From: Streptomyces sp. SPB162
GTDB taxonomy: Bacteria > Actinomycetota > Actinomycetes > Streptomycetales > Streptomycetaceae
DNA length: 64,000 nucleotides
NCBI RefSeq assembly: GCF_029504575.1
Contig: NZ_JAQFII010000001.1
Location: 2,020,501 to 2,084,500 of the forward strand
Reading direction: 5' to 3'
Every line of letters starts with the position of its first letter. The stretch's first letter is position 1. Shown piece by piece: positions 45,326-54,338 of the stretch. The translations under genes were made by a program, and so were the position numbers. Below the pieces are notes generated by a model. It searched no databases and was not told where the DNA came from. It was given only the letters and a program-made list of their open reading frames with translations.

Positions 45326-46176
45326 ACCGCAATCCCGTCGGCGGCCACGTGCATGTGGCCGGTGGCCTCGCGACCGTCGGGCTGGCCAACGCCGAGCGGC
45401 TGACGGCCGAGGCCGTGCAGGTCTTCGTGGCCAATCCGCGCGGCTGGGCCACACCGCCCGGCGACCCACGGCAGGACGAGCTGTTCCGTGCGGGCCGCGC
45501 GGCCGCGGAGATACCCGCGTACGTGCACGCCCCGTATCTGATCAACTTCGGCTCCGACAGCTCCGCGACGGTCGAGAAGTCGGTGGAGTCGCTGCGCCAC
45601 TCCCTGCGCCGGGGCCGGGAGATCGGCGCGCTGGGCGTCGTGGTGCACACCGGCTCCGCGACGGGCGGCCGCCCGCGCTCCGCCGCCCTGGCACAGGTGC
45701 GGGAGCACCTGCTGCCGCTGCTCGACGAACTCACGCACGACGATGACCCGTGGCTGCTGCTGGAGCCGACGGCGGGCCAGGGTGCCTCACTCTGCTCGCT
45801 GGTCGAGGACCTGGGCCCGTACGCCGACGCCCTGGACCGGCATCCGAGGTTGGGGGTCTGCCTGGACACCTGCCACGCCTTCGCGGCCGGGCACGACATG
45901 GCGGCGCCCGGCGGGATGAAGCTGCTGCTCGACGAGCTGGTGGACACCGTCGGCGAGGGCCGGCTGAAGCTCATCCACGCCAATGACTCGAAGGACGTGA
46001 GCGGGGCCCACAAGGACCGGCACGAGAACATCGGCGCCGGTCACATCGGCGCCGAGCCGTTCCGCGAGCTGTTCCACCACCCCGCCACGACAGGGGTTCC
46101 GCTGATCATCGAGACGCCGGGCGGCCCGGAGGGCCATGCCGTGGACGTGGCACTGCTCAAGTCCCTGCGGCCCTGA
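45322..46176 (+). CDS. nfo: Endonuclease IV-type AP endonuclease
   Basis: TIM-barrel metal enzyme of 284 residues, cleaving DNA at abasic sites. Metal-site motifs are visible: GGHVHVAGG near the start, YVHAPYLINFG, VVHTGSATGG, LLLEPTAGQG, CLDTCHAFAAGHD, HANDSKD, DRHENIGAGHIG and IIETPGG. The GTG overlaps the kinase stop, so the pair is co-transcribed. Its 3' end seems to have seeded a tandem repeat downstream. Confidence 0.93.
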   Translation: MNRNPVGGHVHVAGGLATVGLANAERLTAEAVQVFVANPRGWATPPGDPRQDELFRAGRAAAEIPAYVHAPYLINFGSDSSATVEKSVESLRHSLRRGREIGALGVVVHTGSATGGRPRSAALAQVREHLLPLLDELTHDDDPWLLLEPTAGQGASLCSLVEDLGPYADALDRHPRLGVCLDTCHAFAAGHDMAAPGGMKLLLDELVDTVGEGRLKLIHANDSKDVSGAHKDRHENIGAGHIGAEPFRELFHHPATTGVPLIIETPGGPEGHAVDVALLKSLRP

Positions 46177-46275
46177 GGTACCGGCACCGAGGGTTACCGG
46201 CACCGAGGGTTACCGGCCCTGAGGGTTACCGGCCCTGAGGGTTACCGGCCCTGAGGTTACCGCCCCTGAGGTATG
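46168..46275. repeat. 16-base tandem repeat after nfo
   Basis: About seven imperfect copies of a 16-base unit (CGGCCCTGAGGGTTAC, with variant CGGCACCGAGGGTTAC). The first copy contains the nfo stop codon (CGGCCCTGA), so the array seems to have grown from the gene end. No coding function; the region to 46279 holds nothing else. Confidence 0.88.
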
Positions 46276-46279
46276 GGCC

Positions 46280-46487
46280 CTAGGCCGTGTCTGACAGATA
46301 CCGGCGTCCGCCCGGAGGGCGGGGCCCGGGGCGTATGGTGCGTGCGATCGCACGACGGAGGGTCGCCCCCGTACTGGACGTACCGGGGCGGGCCCGACAC
46401 AACTGGGGGCCCCTCCCAGCGGTAGCTGGGGGAGAGCGCACGTGCCAGGCGTCCCGGGCCAGGCGGGATGTGTCAGACACGGCCTAG
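46280..46487. mobile_element. Short non-autonomous repeat element, copy C, with a nested palindrome
   Basis: 208 bases with perfect 17-base inverted ends: CTAGGCCGTGTCTGACA (46280-46296) and TGTCAGACACGGCCTAG (46471-46487). CTAG on both sides fits a YTAR target as used by IS5-type transposases. The core is related to copies A and B (GTACTGGACGTACC, TGGTGCGTGCGATCGCAC). A segment at about 46403-46439, absent from A and B, forms its own hairpin (CTCCCAGC, GGTA, GCTGGG). The last CTAG provides the stop codon of the minus-strand gene ending at 46484. Confidence 0.88.
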
Positions 46488-47098
46488 AGTTCCGGGCCGT
46501 CCCCGGGCTCCTCCTGGTAGGAGTAGCGCTGCTCCGACCACGGGTTGCCGACGTTGTGGTACCCGCGCTCCTCCCAGAAGCCGCGCCGGTCGGCCGTCAT
46601 GTACTCCACGCCCCTGACCCATTTGGGCCCCTTCCAGGCGTAGAGGTGCGGCACCACCAGCCGGGCCGGGAAACCGTGCTCGGCGGTCAGCGGCTCGCCG
46701 CCCTTGTGGGTGGCGAATATCGACTTGTCGTCGGAGAAGTCCTCGATCCGGAGGTTCGAGCTGAAGCCGTACTCGGCCCACACCATCACGTGTGTGACCT
46801 CCGGCGCCGGGGGCGCGAGCCGCAGTACCGTCGCGGCGGAGACGCCGCCCCACTCCATGCCGACCATGCTGAACTTCGTCACGCAGTGGAAGTCCGCCGT
46901 CACTACGGAGTACGGCAGCGCCGAGAACTCCTCGTGGTTCCAGCAGTGCTTGTCCCCGTCGGCCGTGGCCCCGAAGACCCGGAACTCCCACCGGTCCGGC
47001 TTGAAGCGCGGCACGGGACCGTAGTGGGTGACCGGCCAGCCCCGCTGTAGTCGCTGCCCCGGGGGAAGCTCACCCGCACGGCTTTCGGACTGACCCAT
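46484..47098 (-). CDS. Sulfite-oxidase-type molybdopterin protein
   Basis: 204 residues of the sulfite oxidase fold (YedY/MsrP-like). Visible are the predicted Mo ligand Cys72 in ADFHCVTKFSMVGMEWGG, EYGFSSNLRIEDF, and the end-domain motif HGFPARLVVPHLYAWKGPKWV. No Tat signal is seen, so it may be cytoplasmic, unlike MsrP. The substrate is unknown. The stop TAG is formed by the CTAG end of repeat copy C. It is divergent from the bacterioferritin gene. Confidence 0.88.
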   Translation of the reverse strand: MGQSESRAGELPPGQRLQRGWPVTHYGPVPRFKPDRWEFRVFGATADGDKHCWNHEEFSALPYSVVTADFHCVTKFSMVGMEWGGVSAATVLRLAPPAPEVTHVMVWAEYGFSSNLRIEDFSDDKSIFATHKGGEPLTAEHGFPARLVVPHLYAWKGPKWVRGVEYMTADRRGFWEERGYHNVGNPWSEQRYSYQEEPGDGPEL

Positions 47099-47195
47099 GG
47101 CTCCATGGTGACAGACGGGACGCAGTGCTTCTGACAGGGCTACGCCCGATTCGGGACCGCCGCGCCCGCCGGATGCACCTCCGCCGCCACCCGAT

Positions 47196-47211
47196 GTAAG
47201 CGTGCACTTAC
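47196..47211. promoter_or_regulatory. Imperfect palindrome between the molybdoprotein and bfr genes
   Basis: GTAAG and CTTAC arms around a six-base centre (CGTGCA), 70 bases before the bfr start. It resembles a dimeric repressor site. No regulator can be assigned. Confidence 0.35.
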
Positions 47212-47281
47212 TGGATCAACCCGGTCCTCGGTGCGAGGATGCCGCCATCTTGTCGGTTCCTTTGGGAAGGACGGCGTTGCC

Positions 47282-47761
47282 ATGCAGGGCGACCCCGAGG
47301 TCATCGAGTTCCTCAACGAACAGCTGACCGCAGAGCTGACCGCGATCAACCAGTACTTCCTGCACGCGAAGATGCAGGAAAACTTCGGTTGGACGAAGCT
47401 CGCGAAGTACACCCGCTCGGAATCGATCGACGAGATGAAGCACGCCGAGGTGCTGACCGACCGCATCCTCTTCCTCGACGGCCTGCCGAACTACCAGCGG
47501 CTGTTCCATGTGCGGGTGGGCCAGACGGTCACCGAGATGTTCCAGGCCGACCGCCAGGTCGAGGCCGAGGCCATCGACCGCCTCAAGCGCGGCATCGAGG
47601 TCATGCGGACCAAGGGCGACATCACCTCGGCGAACATCTTCGAGTCGATCCTCGCCGACGAGGAGCACCACATCGACTACCTCGACACCCAGCTGGAACT
47701 GGTCGAGAAGCTCGGCGAACCGCTCTACATCGCCCAGCTCATCGAGCAGCCCGAGAGCTGA
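47282..47761 (+). CDS. bfr: Bacterioferritin
   Basis: Iron-storage protein forming 24-subunit heme-bearing shells. The 159 residues keep the ferroxidase ligands Glu18, Glu51, His54, Glu94, Glu127 and His130 and the heme ligand Met52, all at canonical positions. The ATG at 47282 follows GGAAGGA. It is convergent with bfd, whose product releases its iron. Confidence 0.97.
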   Translation: MQGDPEVIEFLNEQLTAELTAINQYFLHAKMQENFGWTKLAKYTRSESIDEMKHAEVLTDRILFLDGLPNYQRLFHVRVGQTVTEMFQADRQVEAEAIDRLKRGIEVMRTKGDITSANIFESILADEEHHIDYLDTQLELVEKLGEPLYIAQLIEQPES

Positions 47762-47777
47762 GACCCGGCGGGAGGGT

Positions 47778-48014
47778 TCAGGCCGCTTCGGCCATCGGCT
47801 CGTCCGTGGCCGCCAGCCGGGCCGTGGCGGGCTCGGCCACCGGGGCAGCGGTCCTGCCGAGCAGGGCCTGGATGCGCTTGACGCAGGAACCGCAGTCGGT
47901 GCCGGCCTTGCAGGCCGAGGCGAGCTTGCGGGGGCTGCAGGCGCCGGAGTCCGCGTGCTGCTTGACCTGCTGCTCGGTGATGCCGAAGCAAGAGCACACG
48001 TACACGCGGTTCAC
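47778..48014 (-). CDS. bfd: Bacterioferritin-associated ferredoxin
   Basis: [2Fe-2S] protein that reduces bacterioferritin heme to mobilise iron. The 78 residues show the Bfd cysteine pattern Cys7, Cys9, Cys41 and Cys44 (VYVCSCFGIT; GTDCGSC), followed by an Ala-rich tail longer than in E. coli Bfd. The GTG is at 48014. An iron box lies about 20 bases upstream, predicting induction under iron starvation. Confidence 0.92.
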   Translation of the reverse strand: MNRVYVCSCFGITEQQVKQHADSGACSPRKLASACKAGTDCGSCVKRIQALLGRTAAPVAEPATARLAATDEPMAEAA

Positions 48015-48033
48015 CCCTCTCGGGCGCCTTGGC

Positions 48034-48052
48034 TGAGGTAACCCTTACCTTA
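48034..48052. promoter_or_regulatory. Iron box (DmdR/IdeR-type operator) of bfd
   Basis: The 19-mer TGAGGTAACCCTTACCTTA contains perfect arms AGGTAA and TTACCT around three bases. Read on the coding strand it matches the IdeR/DmdR consensus TTAGGTTAGGCTAACCTAA at 14 of 19 positions. It lies 20-38 bases upstream of the bfd start. Confidence 0.7.
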
Positions 48053-48079
48053 CCCGGCACTTCCGTAGGTGAAAAGCCG

Positions 48080-48114
48080 CAAGGGGCGCGGATCTGTGTG
48101 ATCCGCGCCCCTTG
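48080..48114 (-). terminator. Terminator of the DAHP synthase gene
   Basis: Arms CAAGGGGCGCGGATC and GATCCGCGCCCCTTG pair perfectly over 15 bases with a five-base loop, 37 bases after the aroG stop. Confidence 0.88.
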
Positions 48115-48151
48115 TCCGGTCTATCGGCCGACTACCGGCCGCCCGCCGGAA

Positions 48152-49585
<1,434 letters not shown>

Positions 49586-49586
49586 C

Positions 49587-49592
49587 TAGGGT
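49587..49592 (+). promoter_or_regulatory. Candidate -10 box of the trp leader
   Basis: TAGGGT fits TAnnnT. A start seven bases downstream falls at 49599-49600, on the ATG of the leader peptide, so the leader mRNA would be leaderless. No good -35 box is seen. Confidence 0.45.
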
Positions 49593-49599
49593 TCCGCAC

Positions 49600-49671
49600 A
49601 TGTTCGCGCAACAGCACACCAACTGGTGGTGGCCCGCTCATCCGGCGGCCCACCTCATCGCGCGTACGTAA
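49600..49671 (+). CDS. trpL: trp leader peptide
   Basis: A 23-residue ORF with three consecutive Trp codons (TGG TGG TGG, residues 9-11, in HTNWWWPAH). It is followed 11 bases later by a terminator hairpin and then trpE(G). Stalling on the Trp codons at low charged tRNA-Trp should prevent the terminator. A similar attenuator is known ahead of trpE(G) in S. venezuelae. No ribosome binding site precedes the ATG. Confidence 0.92.
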   Translation: MFAQQHTNWWWPAHPAAHLIART

Positions 49672-49682
49672 AGACCGACCGC

Positions 49683-49707
49683 GAAGGCCGCCCAAGGGGC
49701 GGCCTTC
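49683..49707 (+). terminator. trp attenuator terminator
   Basis: Arms GAAGGCCGCCC (49683-49693) and GGGCGGCCTTC (49697-49707) with a three-base loop, followed by TCTGTTTC. The hairpin lies between the leader peptide and trpE(G). Confidence 0.9.
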
Positions 49708-49756
49708 TCTGTTTCCCGGCCGCTCCCTCCGTTGTTCCCCATCGGAAGGACCCGCC

Positions 49757-51703
49757 GTGCATCCCGTCTCCGGCACCGAAACGACCGCCGCCTCCCTCGT
49801 CGAGCGGCTGCTCTCCCCCGGCTGCCCACCGTTCGCCCTGCTCCGCCGCCGTACCCCGGGCCGCGACGCCGACCTCGTCGAAGTGCTCCTCGGGCCGGTC
49901 ACCGAGGCCGGGCTGCTGGCGGACATCACCCTGCCGGACGGCTCACCGGGTGACGGCCCGGCGCTGGACGCGCTCGCCCTGGTGCCGTTCCGGCAGATCC
50001 GCGAGCGCGGCTTCGACGTCCGCGACGACGGGACGCCGCTGGCCGTGCTGCGGCCCGACGAGACGTACGAGCTGCCGCTGGCGGACGTCCTGGCCGCGCT
50101 CCCGGACGAGGAGGTGACGGTCGACGACGGCGCGTTCGACGTGGACGACGACACCTACGCCGAGATCGTCGAGCGGGTGATCGAGGACGAGATCGGCCGC
50201 GGCGAGGGCGCCAACTTCGTCATCCGGCGGACCTTCCGAGGGCAGATCGCGGGCTACGGGCCGCGCTCCGCGCTCGCCCTCTTCCGGAAGCTGCTCGGCG
50301 GTGAGCGCGGCGCGTACTGGACGTACGTCGTGCACACCGCGGACCGCACGCTGGTGGGCGCCAGCCCCGAGGTGCACGTGCGGATGGCCGGCGGCACCGT
50401 CGTGATGAACCCGATCAGCGGCACCTACCGCTATCCCGCCGGCGGGCCCGACACCGAGGGGCTGCTCGCCTTCCTCCAGGACGCCAAGGAGGTGGAGGAG
50501 CTGACGATGGTGGTCGACGAGGAGCTGAAGATGATGTGCACCGTCGGCGACCTCGGCGGGGTGGTGGTCGGGTCGCGGCTCAAGGAGATGGCCCACCTCG
50601 CGCACACCGAGTACGAGCTGCGCGGCCGCAGCACCATGGACGTGCGGGACGTGCTGCGCGAGACGATGTTCGCCGCGACCGTCACGGGATCCCCGGTGCA
50701 GAACGCCTGCCGCGTCATCGAACGCCACGAGCCGGGCGGGCGCGGCTACTACGCCGGGGCGCTGGCACTGATCGGCCGGGACGCGGCCGGCACCCGGACG
50801 CTGGACTCGCCGATCCTGATCAGGACCGCGGACATCGACCCCGGCGGGCAGCTGAAGGTGCCGGTCGGCGCGACGCTGGTCCGGCACTCCGATCCGCGCG
50901 CCGAGGTCGCCGAGACCCATGCCAAGGCGGCCGGCGTGCTCACCGCGCTGGGGGTGCTGCCGACCCCCGAGCGCGCCCCCGAGCCCGCTTTCCGGCTGGC
51001 CGACGACATCCGCGTGCGGGCCGCGCTGGACGCCCGGCGGGGCAGCCTGGCGCCGTTCTGGCTGCGGATGCAGGTCGAGCCGTCCCCGGCCGACCGGCTC
51101 GCGGTGTCGGCGCACGCGCTGGTGATCGACGCGGAGGACACCTTCACCGCGATGCTCGCCCACGTGCTGCGCTCGTCCGGCCTGGACGTCACCGTACGGC
51201 GCTACGACGAGCCGGGCCTGCGGGATGCGGCGCTGTCCCACGAGGGCCCCGTCGTGCTCGGCCCCGGCCCCGGCGATCCGGCCGACGCCCGCGACCCGAA
51301 GATGCGCTTCCTGCGCACCCTCGCCGCCGACCTGGTCAGGGACCACCGGCAGGGGCTGCTGGGTGTGTGCCTGGGCCAGGAGTTGCTGGCGGTGGAGCTG
51401 GGGCTGGACATCGTGCGCAAGGACGTCCCCTTCCAGGGCGCCCAGGAGCGCATCGCCTTCTTCGGCCGGCCGGAGACCGTCGGGTTCTACAACACCTTCA
51501 CGGCGCGCTGCGACGACGCGACGGCCGAGGAGCTCGCCACCCACCAGGTGGAACTGAGCCGCGACCCGGCCACCGGTGACGTGCACGCGATGCGCGGGCC
51601 GGGCTTCGCGGGCGTCCAGTTCCACCCCGAGTCGGTGCTCACCCTGAACGGCCCGGCGATCGTGGCGGAGCTGCTGGCCGCCGTCCTCACGCCGTCTCGC
51701 TGA
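49757..51703 (+). CDS. trpE: Fused anthranilate synthase TrpE(G)
   Basis: 648-residue fusion. The first 430 residues are the chorismate-binding synthase (NPISGTYRYPAGGPDTEG, VDEELKMMCTVGDLGG, ETMFAATVTGSPVQNACRVIE). The last 200 are a class I glutamine amidotransferase with VLGPGPGDP, the nucleophile Cys538 in GVCLGQELLAVELG, and QFHPES. Fusion and length match the TrpE(G) of Streptomyces and are also like the phenazine enzyme PhzE; the Trp attenuator just upstream argues for tryptophan synthesis. The GTG at 49757 follows GGAAGGA. Its 3' end overlaps the convergent kinase gene by 17 bases. Confidence 0.92.
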   Translation: MHPVSGTETTAASLVERLLSPGCPPFALLRRRTPGRDADLVEVLLGPVTEAGLLADITLPDGSPGDGPALDALALVPFRQIRERGFDVRDDGTPLAVLRPDETYELPLADVLAALPDEEVTVDDGAFDVDDDTYAEIVERVIEDEIGRGEGANFVIRRTFRGQIAGYGPRSALALFRKLLGGERGAYWTYVVHTADRTLVGASPEVHVRMAGGTVVMNPISGTYRYPAGGPDTEGLLAFLQDAKEVEELTMVVDEELKMMCTVGDLGGVVVGSRLKEMAHLAHTEYELRGRSTMDVRDVLRETMFAATVTGSPVQNACRVIERHEPGGRGYYAGALALIGRDAAGTRTLDSPILIRTADIDPGGQLKVPVGATLVRHSDPRAEVAETHAKAAGVLTALGVLPTPERAPEPAFRLADDIRVRAALDARRGSLAPFWLRMQVEPSPADRLAVSAHALVIDAEDTFTAMLAHVLRSSGLDVTVRRYDEPGLRDAALSHEGPVVLGPGPGDPADARDPKMRFLRTLAADLVRDHRQGLLGVCLGQELLAVELGLDIVRKDVPFQGAQERIAFFGRPETVGFYNTFTARCDDATAEELATHQVELSRDPATGDVHAMRGPGFAGVQFHPESVLTLNGPAIVAELLAAVLTPSR

Positions 51704-52313
51704 ACGCCGAGGCGTCCAGCACGGGATCGGCGAGCACCGGCCCGATCAGCATCATCACCTCGGCGATCATCCGGAACTCGTCGGCGGTGCCGTCGACCAC
51801 CAGGTCGGCCAGGGCCCGGGAGGGGGCGACGTGCGCGGCATGCCGCTCCCTCCCGGTCTCCAGGTAGTTCAGCAGCGACAGCCGCGGGTCCTGCCGCTGG
51901 ACGTCGATCTTGCGCAGGATCTTGCGGGCGAGCCGGATGTCGTCGGGGGTGTCGACGTACACCCGCCACGTCGCACGGTTGGCGACGGACGACAGGGTGA
52001 GGGCGAACAGTCCCTCGACGACGACCAGCCGGTGCCGGCCCGAGGTGGCCGCGGCCTCGATCGCCGCGACCACCGCGAGCTCGTCGATGGAGCCGGGATG
52101 GTTCCAGTCCAGGACCTCGGACCCGCTCGCGCTGACCGTGCGCACTCCGCGCACGGTGTCGTGCGCGGGCACGTAGTAGTCATCGAGATGGATCAGGCCG
52201 ATGGTGTCGTGATGGTGCAGCGACAGCGCCTCGGCAAGGGTCGACTTGCCCGATGCGGTGCCGCCTGCGACCGCCAGTACAGGTGTGCGCCACCTGTTCG
52301 TCACACCCGTCAT
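51687..52313 (-). CDS. Uridine-kinase-like P-loop kinase
   Basis: 208 residues with Walker A AGGTASGKST, an acidic LIHLDDYYVP motif typical of uridine/phosphoribulokinase-type kinases, DWNHPGSID, and VVVEGLFAL. A lid-like Arg-rich segment follows (RLARKILRKIDVQRQDPR). Substrate not certain; nucleoside or a small phosphoacceptor. It lies downstream of pfkA on the same strand and overlaps the end of trpE(G) tail to tail. Confidence 0.85.
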   Translation of the reverse strand: MTGVTNRWRTPVLAVAGGTASGKSTLAEALSLHHHDTIGLIHLDDYYVPAHDTVRGVRTVSASGSEVLDWNHPGSIDELAVVAAIEAAATSGRHRLVVVEGLFALTLSSVANRATWRVYVDTPDDIRLARKILRKIDVQRQDPRLSLLNYLETGRERHAAHVAPSRALADLVVDGTADEFRMIAEVMMLIGPVLADPVLDASAFSETA

Positions 52314-52446
52314 ACCGGGCGCTCCTCATGTGCTCAAAGGGGAAAAACGAAGCGGCCGGACGAGACGGTGTCTGAGCCGGGTGGACGGAGAATATGGCGC
52401 ACTGATCGTCTGCTGCAAGCAGCAATGTTTCCGCAATGTTCAAGGT

Positions 52447-53475
52447 TCAGCCAAAGAAGACCCCGGCCTCCGTGTAGAGCTTCGGATCGACCGTCTTGAT
52501 GCGTGCGGTGGCCTCCGAGATCGGCACCCGGACGATGTCCGTACCGCGCAGCGCGACCATCTTTCCGAAGTCCCCGTCGCGCACCGCGTCGATGGCGTGC
52601 AGGCCGAACCGGGTGGCCAGCCAGCGGTCGAAAGCGCTGGGCGTCCCGCCGCGCTGGACGTGCCCGAGCACCGTGGTGCGGGCCTCCTTGCCGGTGCGCT
52701 TCTCGATCTCCTTGGCGAGCCATTCGCCCACGCCGGAGAGCCGGACGTGGCCGAAGGAGTCCAGAGTGCCGTCCTTGAGCACCATGTCCCCGTCCTTGGG
52801 CATGGCGCCCTCCGCGACGACCACGATGGGCGCGTAACGGATCTTGAACCGGCTCTCCACCCAGCCGCAGACCTGGTCGACGTCGAAGCGCTGCTCCGGG
52901 ATGAGGATGACGTTGGCGCCGCCGGCCAGCCCCGAGTGCAGGGCTATCCAGCCGGCGTGCCGGCCCATCACCTCGACGACGAGGACACGCATGTGCGATT
53001 CGGCGGTGGTGTGCAGCCGGTCGATGGCCTCGGTGGCGATGTTGACGGCCGTGTCGAAGCCGAAGGTGTAGTCGGTGGCGGACAGGTCGTTGTCGATGGT
53101 CTTGGGAACGCCGACGCACGGGATGCCGTGCTCGTCGGAGAGGGTCGCGGCCACCCCGAGGGTGTCCTCGCCGCCGATCACGATGAGCGCGTCGACCCCG
53201 AACTCCGCGAGGTTCTCCCCGACCCGGCGGATACCGTTCTCGATCTTGAGCGGATTGGTGCGCGAGGAACCGAGGATGGTGCCACCCCGCGGCAGGATGC
53301 CCCGCACCGCGGAGATGTCGAGCGGCACGGTGTCGCCTTCGAGGGGACCCCGCCAGCCGTCCCTGAAGCCGATGAACTCGTAGTCGTACTCCTGGACACC
53401 CTTGCGCACGATCGCCCGGATGACCGCATTGAGACCGGGGCAGTCACCACCACCGGTCAGTACTCCGACCCGCAT
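52447..53475 (-). CDS. pfkA: 6-phosphofructokinase (PfkA family)
   Basis: Phosphorylates fructose-6-phosphate in glycolysis. The 342 residues include GVLTGGGDCPGLNAVIR, the active-site PKTIDNDL and VMGRHAGWIA. Specificity positions are notable: the loop reads GGEDT (Asp104) and PKTIDND (Lys125), the Asp/Lys pair known from PPi-dependent enzymes, where ATP enzymes such as E. coli PfkA have Gly/Gly. S. coelicolor has several pfkA genes; the one in this location is usually called ATP-dependent, so the phosphoryl donor should be treated as open. A Crp-like site lies upstream. Confidence 0.93.
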   Translation of the reverse strand: MRVGVLTGGGDCPGLNAVIRAIVRKGVQEYDYEFIGFRDGWRGPLEGDTVPLDISAVRGILPRGGTILGSSRTNPLKIENGIRRVGENLAEFGVDALIVIGGEDTLGVAATLSDEHGIPCVGVPKTIDNDLSATDYTFGFDTAVNIATEAIDRLHTTAESHMRVLVVEVMGRHAGWIALHSGLAGGANVILIPEQRFDVDQVCGWVESRFKIRYAPIVVVAEGAMPKDGDMVLKDGTLDSFGHVRLSGVGEWLAKEIEKRTGKEARTTVLGHVQRGGTPSAFDRWLATRFGLHAIDAVRDGDFGKMVALRGTDIVRVPISEATARIKTVDPKLYTEAGVFFG

Positions 53476-53541
53476 GGACCCTTCCCTTCGCCAGCATTGC
53501 GTCGCATTGCCCTACCGGAATCCAACTCGGGCAACGCTAGC

Positions 53542-53555
53542 GTGACTTGGGTCAC
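53542..53555. promoter_or_regulatory. Crp-like site upstream of pfkA
   Basis: GTGACTTGGGTCAC fits the Streptomyces Crp motif GTG-N6-GNCAC and is a palindrome with a four-base centre. It lies 67 bases upstream of the pfkA start and just after the end of macR. Confidence 0.5.
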
Positions 53556-53577
53556 ATGCGGGATGGGGCGAACAGGG

Positions 53578-54267
53578 TCATTCGCCGTCGAGGCCGCGTT
53601 CGATCGCGTAACGCACCAGTTCCACCCGGTTGTGCAGCTGCAGCTTGCCCAGGGTGTTCTGCACGTGGTTCTGCACGGTGCGGTGCGAGATGACGAGCCG
53701 TTCGGCGATCTGCTTGTAGCTCAGGCCCTTCGCGACCAGCCGCAGCACCTCCGTCTCGCGCTCCGTCAGCCGCGGCGCCTCGGGCTCGTTCGCGGACGTG
53801 GGCACCGGGTCGGAGGCCAGCCGCCGGTACTCGCCCAGGACCAGGCCGGCCAGGCCAGGGGTGAAGACCGGGTCGCCGATCGCCGTCCTGCGGACCGCCT
53901 CCACCAGCTCGTCGCGGCCCGCGGACTTCAGCAGGTAGCCGGTGGCGCCGGACTTCACGGCCTCCAGCACGTCCTCGTGCTCGCCGCTCGCCGACAGGAC
54001 CAGCACCCGCAGCGCGGGGTTGTCCGCGACCGCCTCTTTGCACACCTGGACGCCGGACATCCCCGGCAGGTTCAGGTCCAGCACGATGACCTCGGGCATC
54101 GCCGCCCGGGCCCGGCGGACGGCCTCGGGCCCGTCCCCCGCCGTCGCCACCACGTGGTAGCCGGCCTCCGAGAGGTCCCGGGCGACCGCGTCCCGCCACA
54201 TCGGGTGGTCGTCGACCACCATCACCTTCACGGTGTGGTCCTGCTCGGGCTGGGTGTCCCCCGCCAT
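53578..54267 (-). CDS. macR: NarL/LuxR-type response regulator, MacR
   Basis: 229 residues. The receiver domain (about 13-130) has acidic residues in VVDDH, phosphoacceptor Asp64 (VLDLNLPGMSG) and Lys in YLLKSAG. The C-terminal LuxR helix-turn-helix is LTERETEVLRLVAKGLSYKQIAERLVISHRTVQNHVQN (in parts). By position and pairing it matches MacR (SCO2120), which with MacS affects morphology and actinorhodin production. The start at 54267 has GAGAGG upstream. A perfect MacR box is found at 33910 in this window. Confidence 0.88.
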   Translation of the reverse strand: MAGDTQPEQDHTVKVMVVDDHPMWRDAVARDLSEAGYHVVATAGDGPEAVRRARAAMPEVIVLDLNLPGMSGVQVCKEAVADNPALRVLVLSASGEHEDVLEAVKSGATGYLLKSAGRDELVEAVRRTAIGDPVFTPGLAGLVLGEYRRLASDPVPTSANEPEAPRLTERETEVLRLVAKGLSYKQIAERLVISHRTVQNHVQNTLGKLQLHNRVELVRYAIERGLDGE

Positions 54268-54338
54268 GTGACTGCCTCTCGTCCGACCGAAATGCCTGGT
54301 GCCGGGCCCAACTCTACAAACGGGGCGGCACGGGTACC

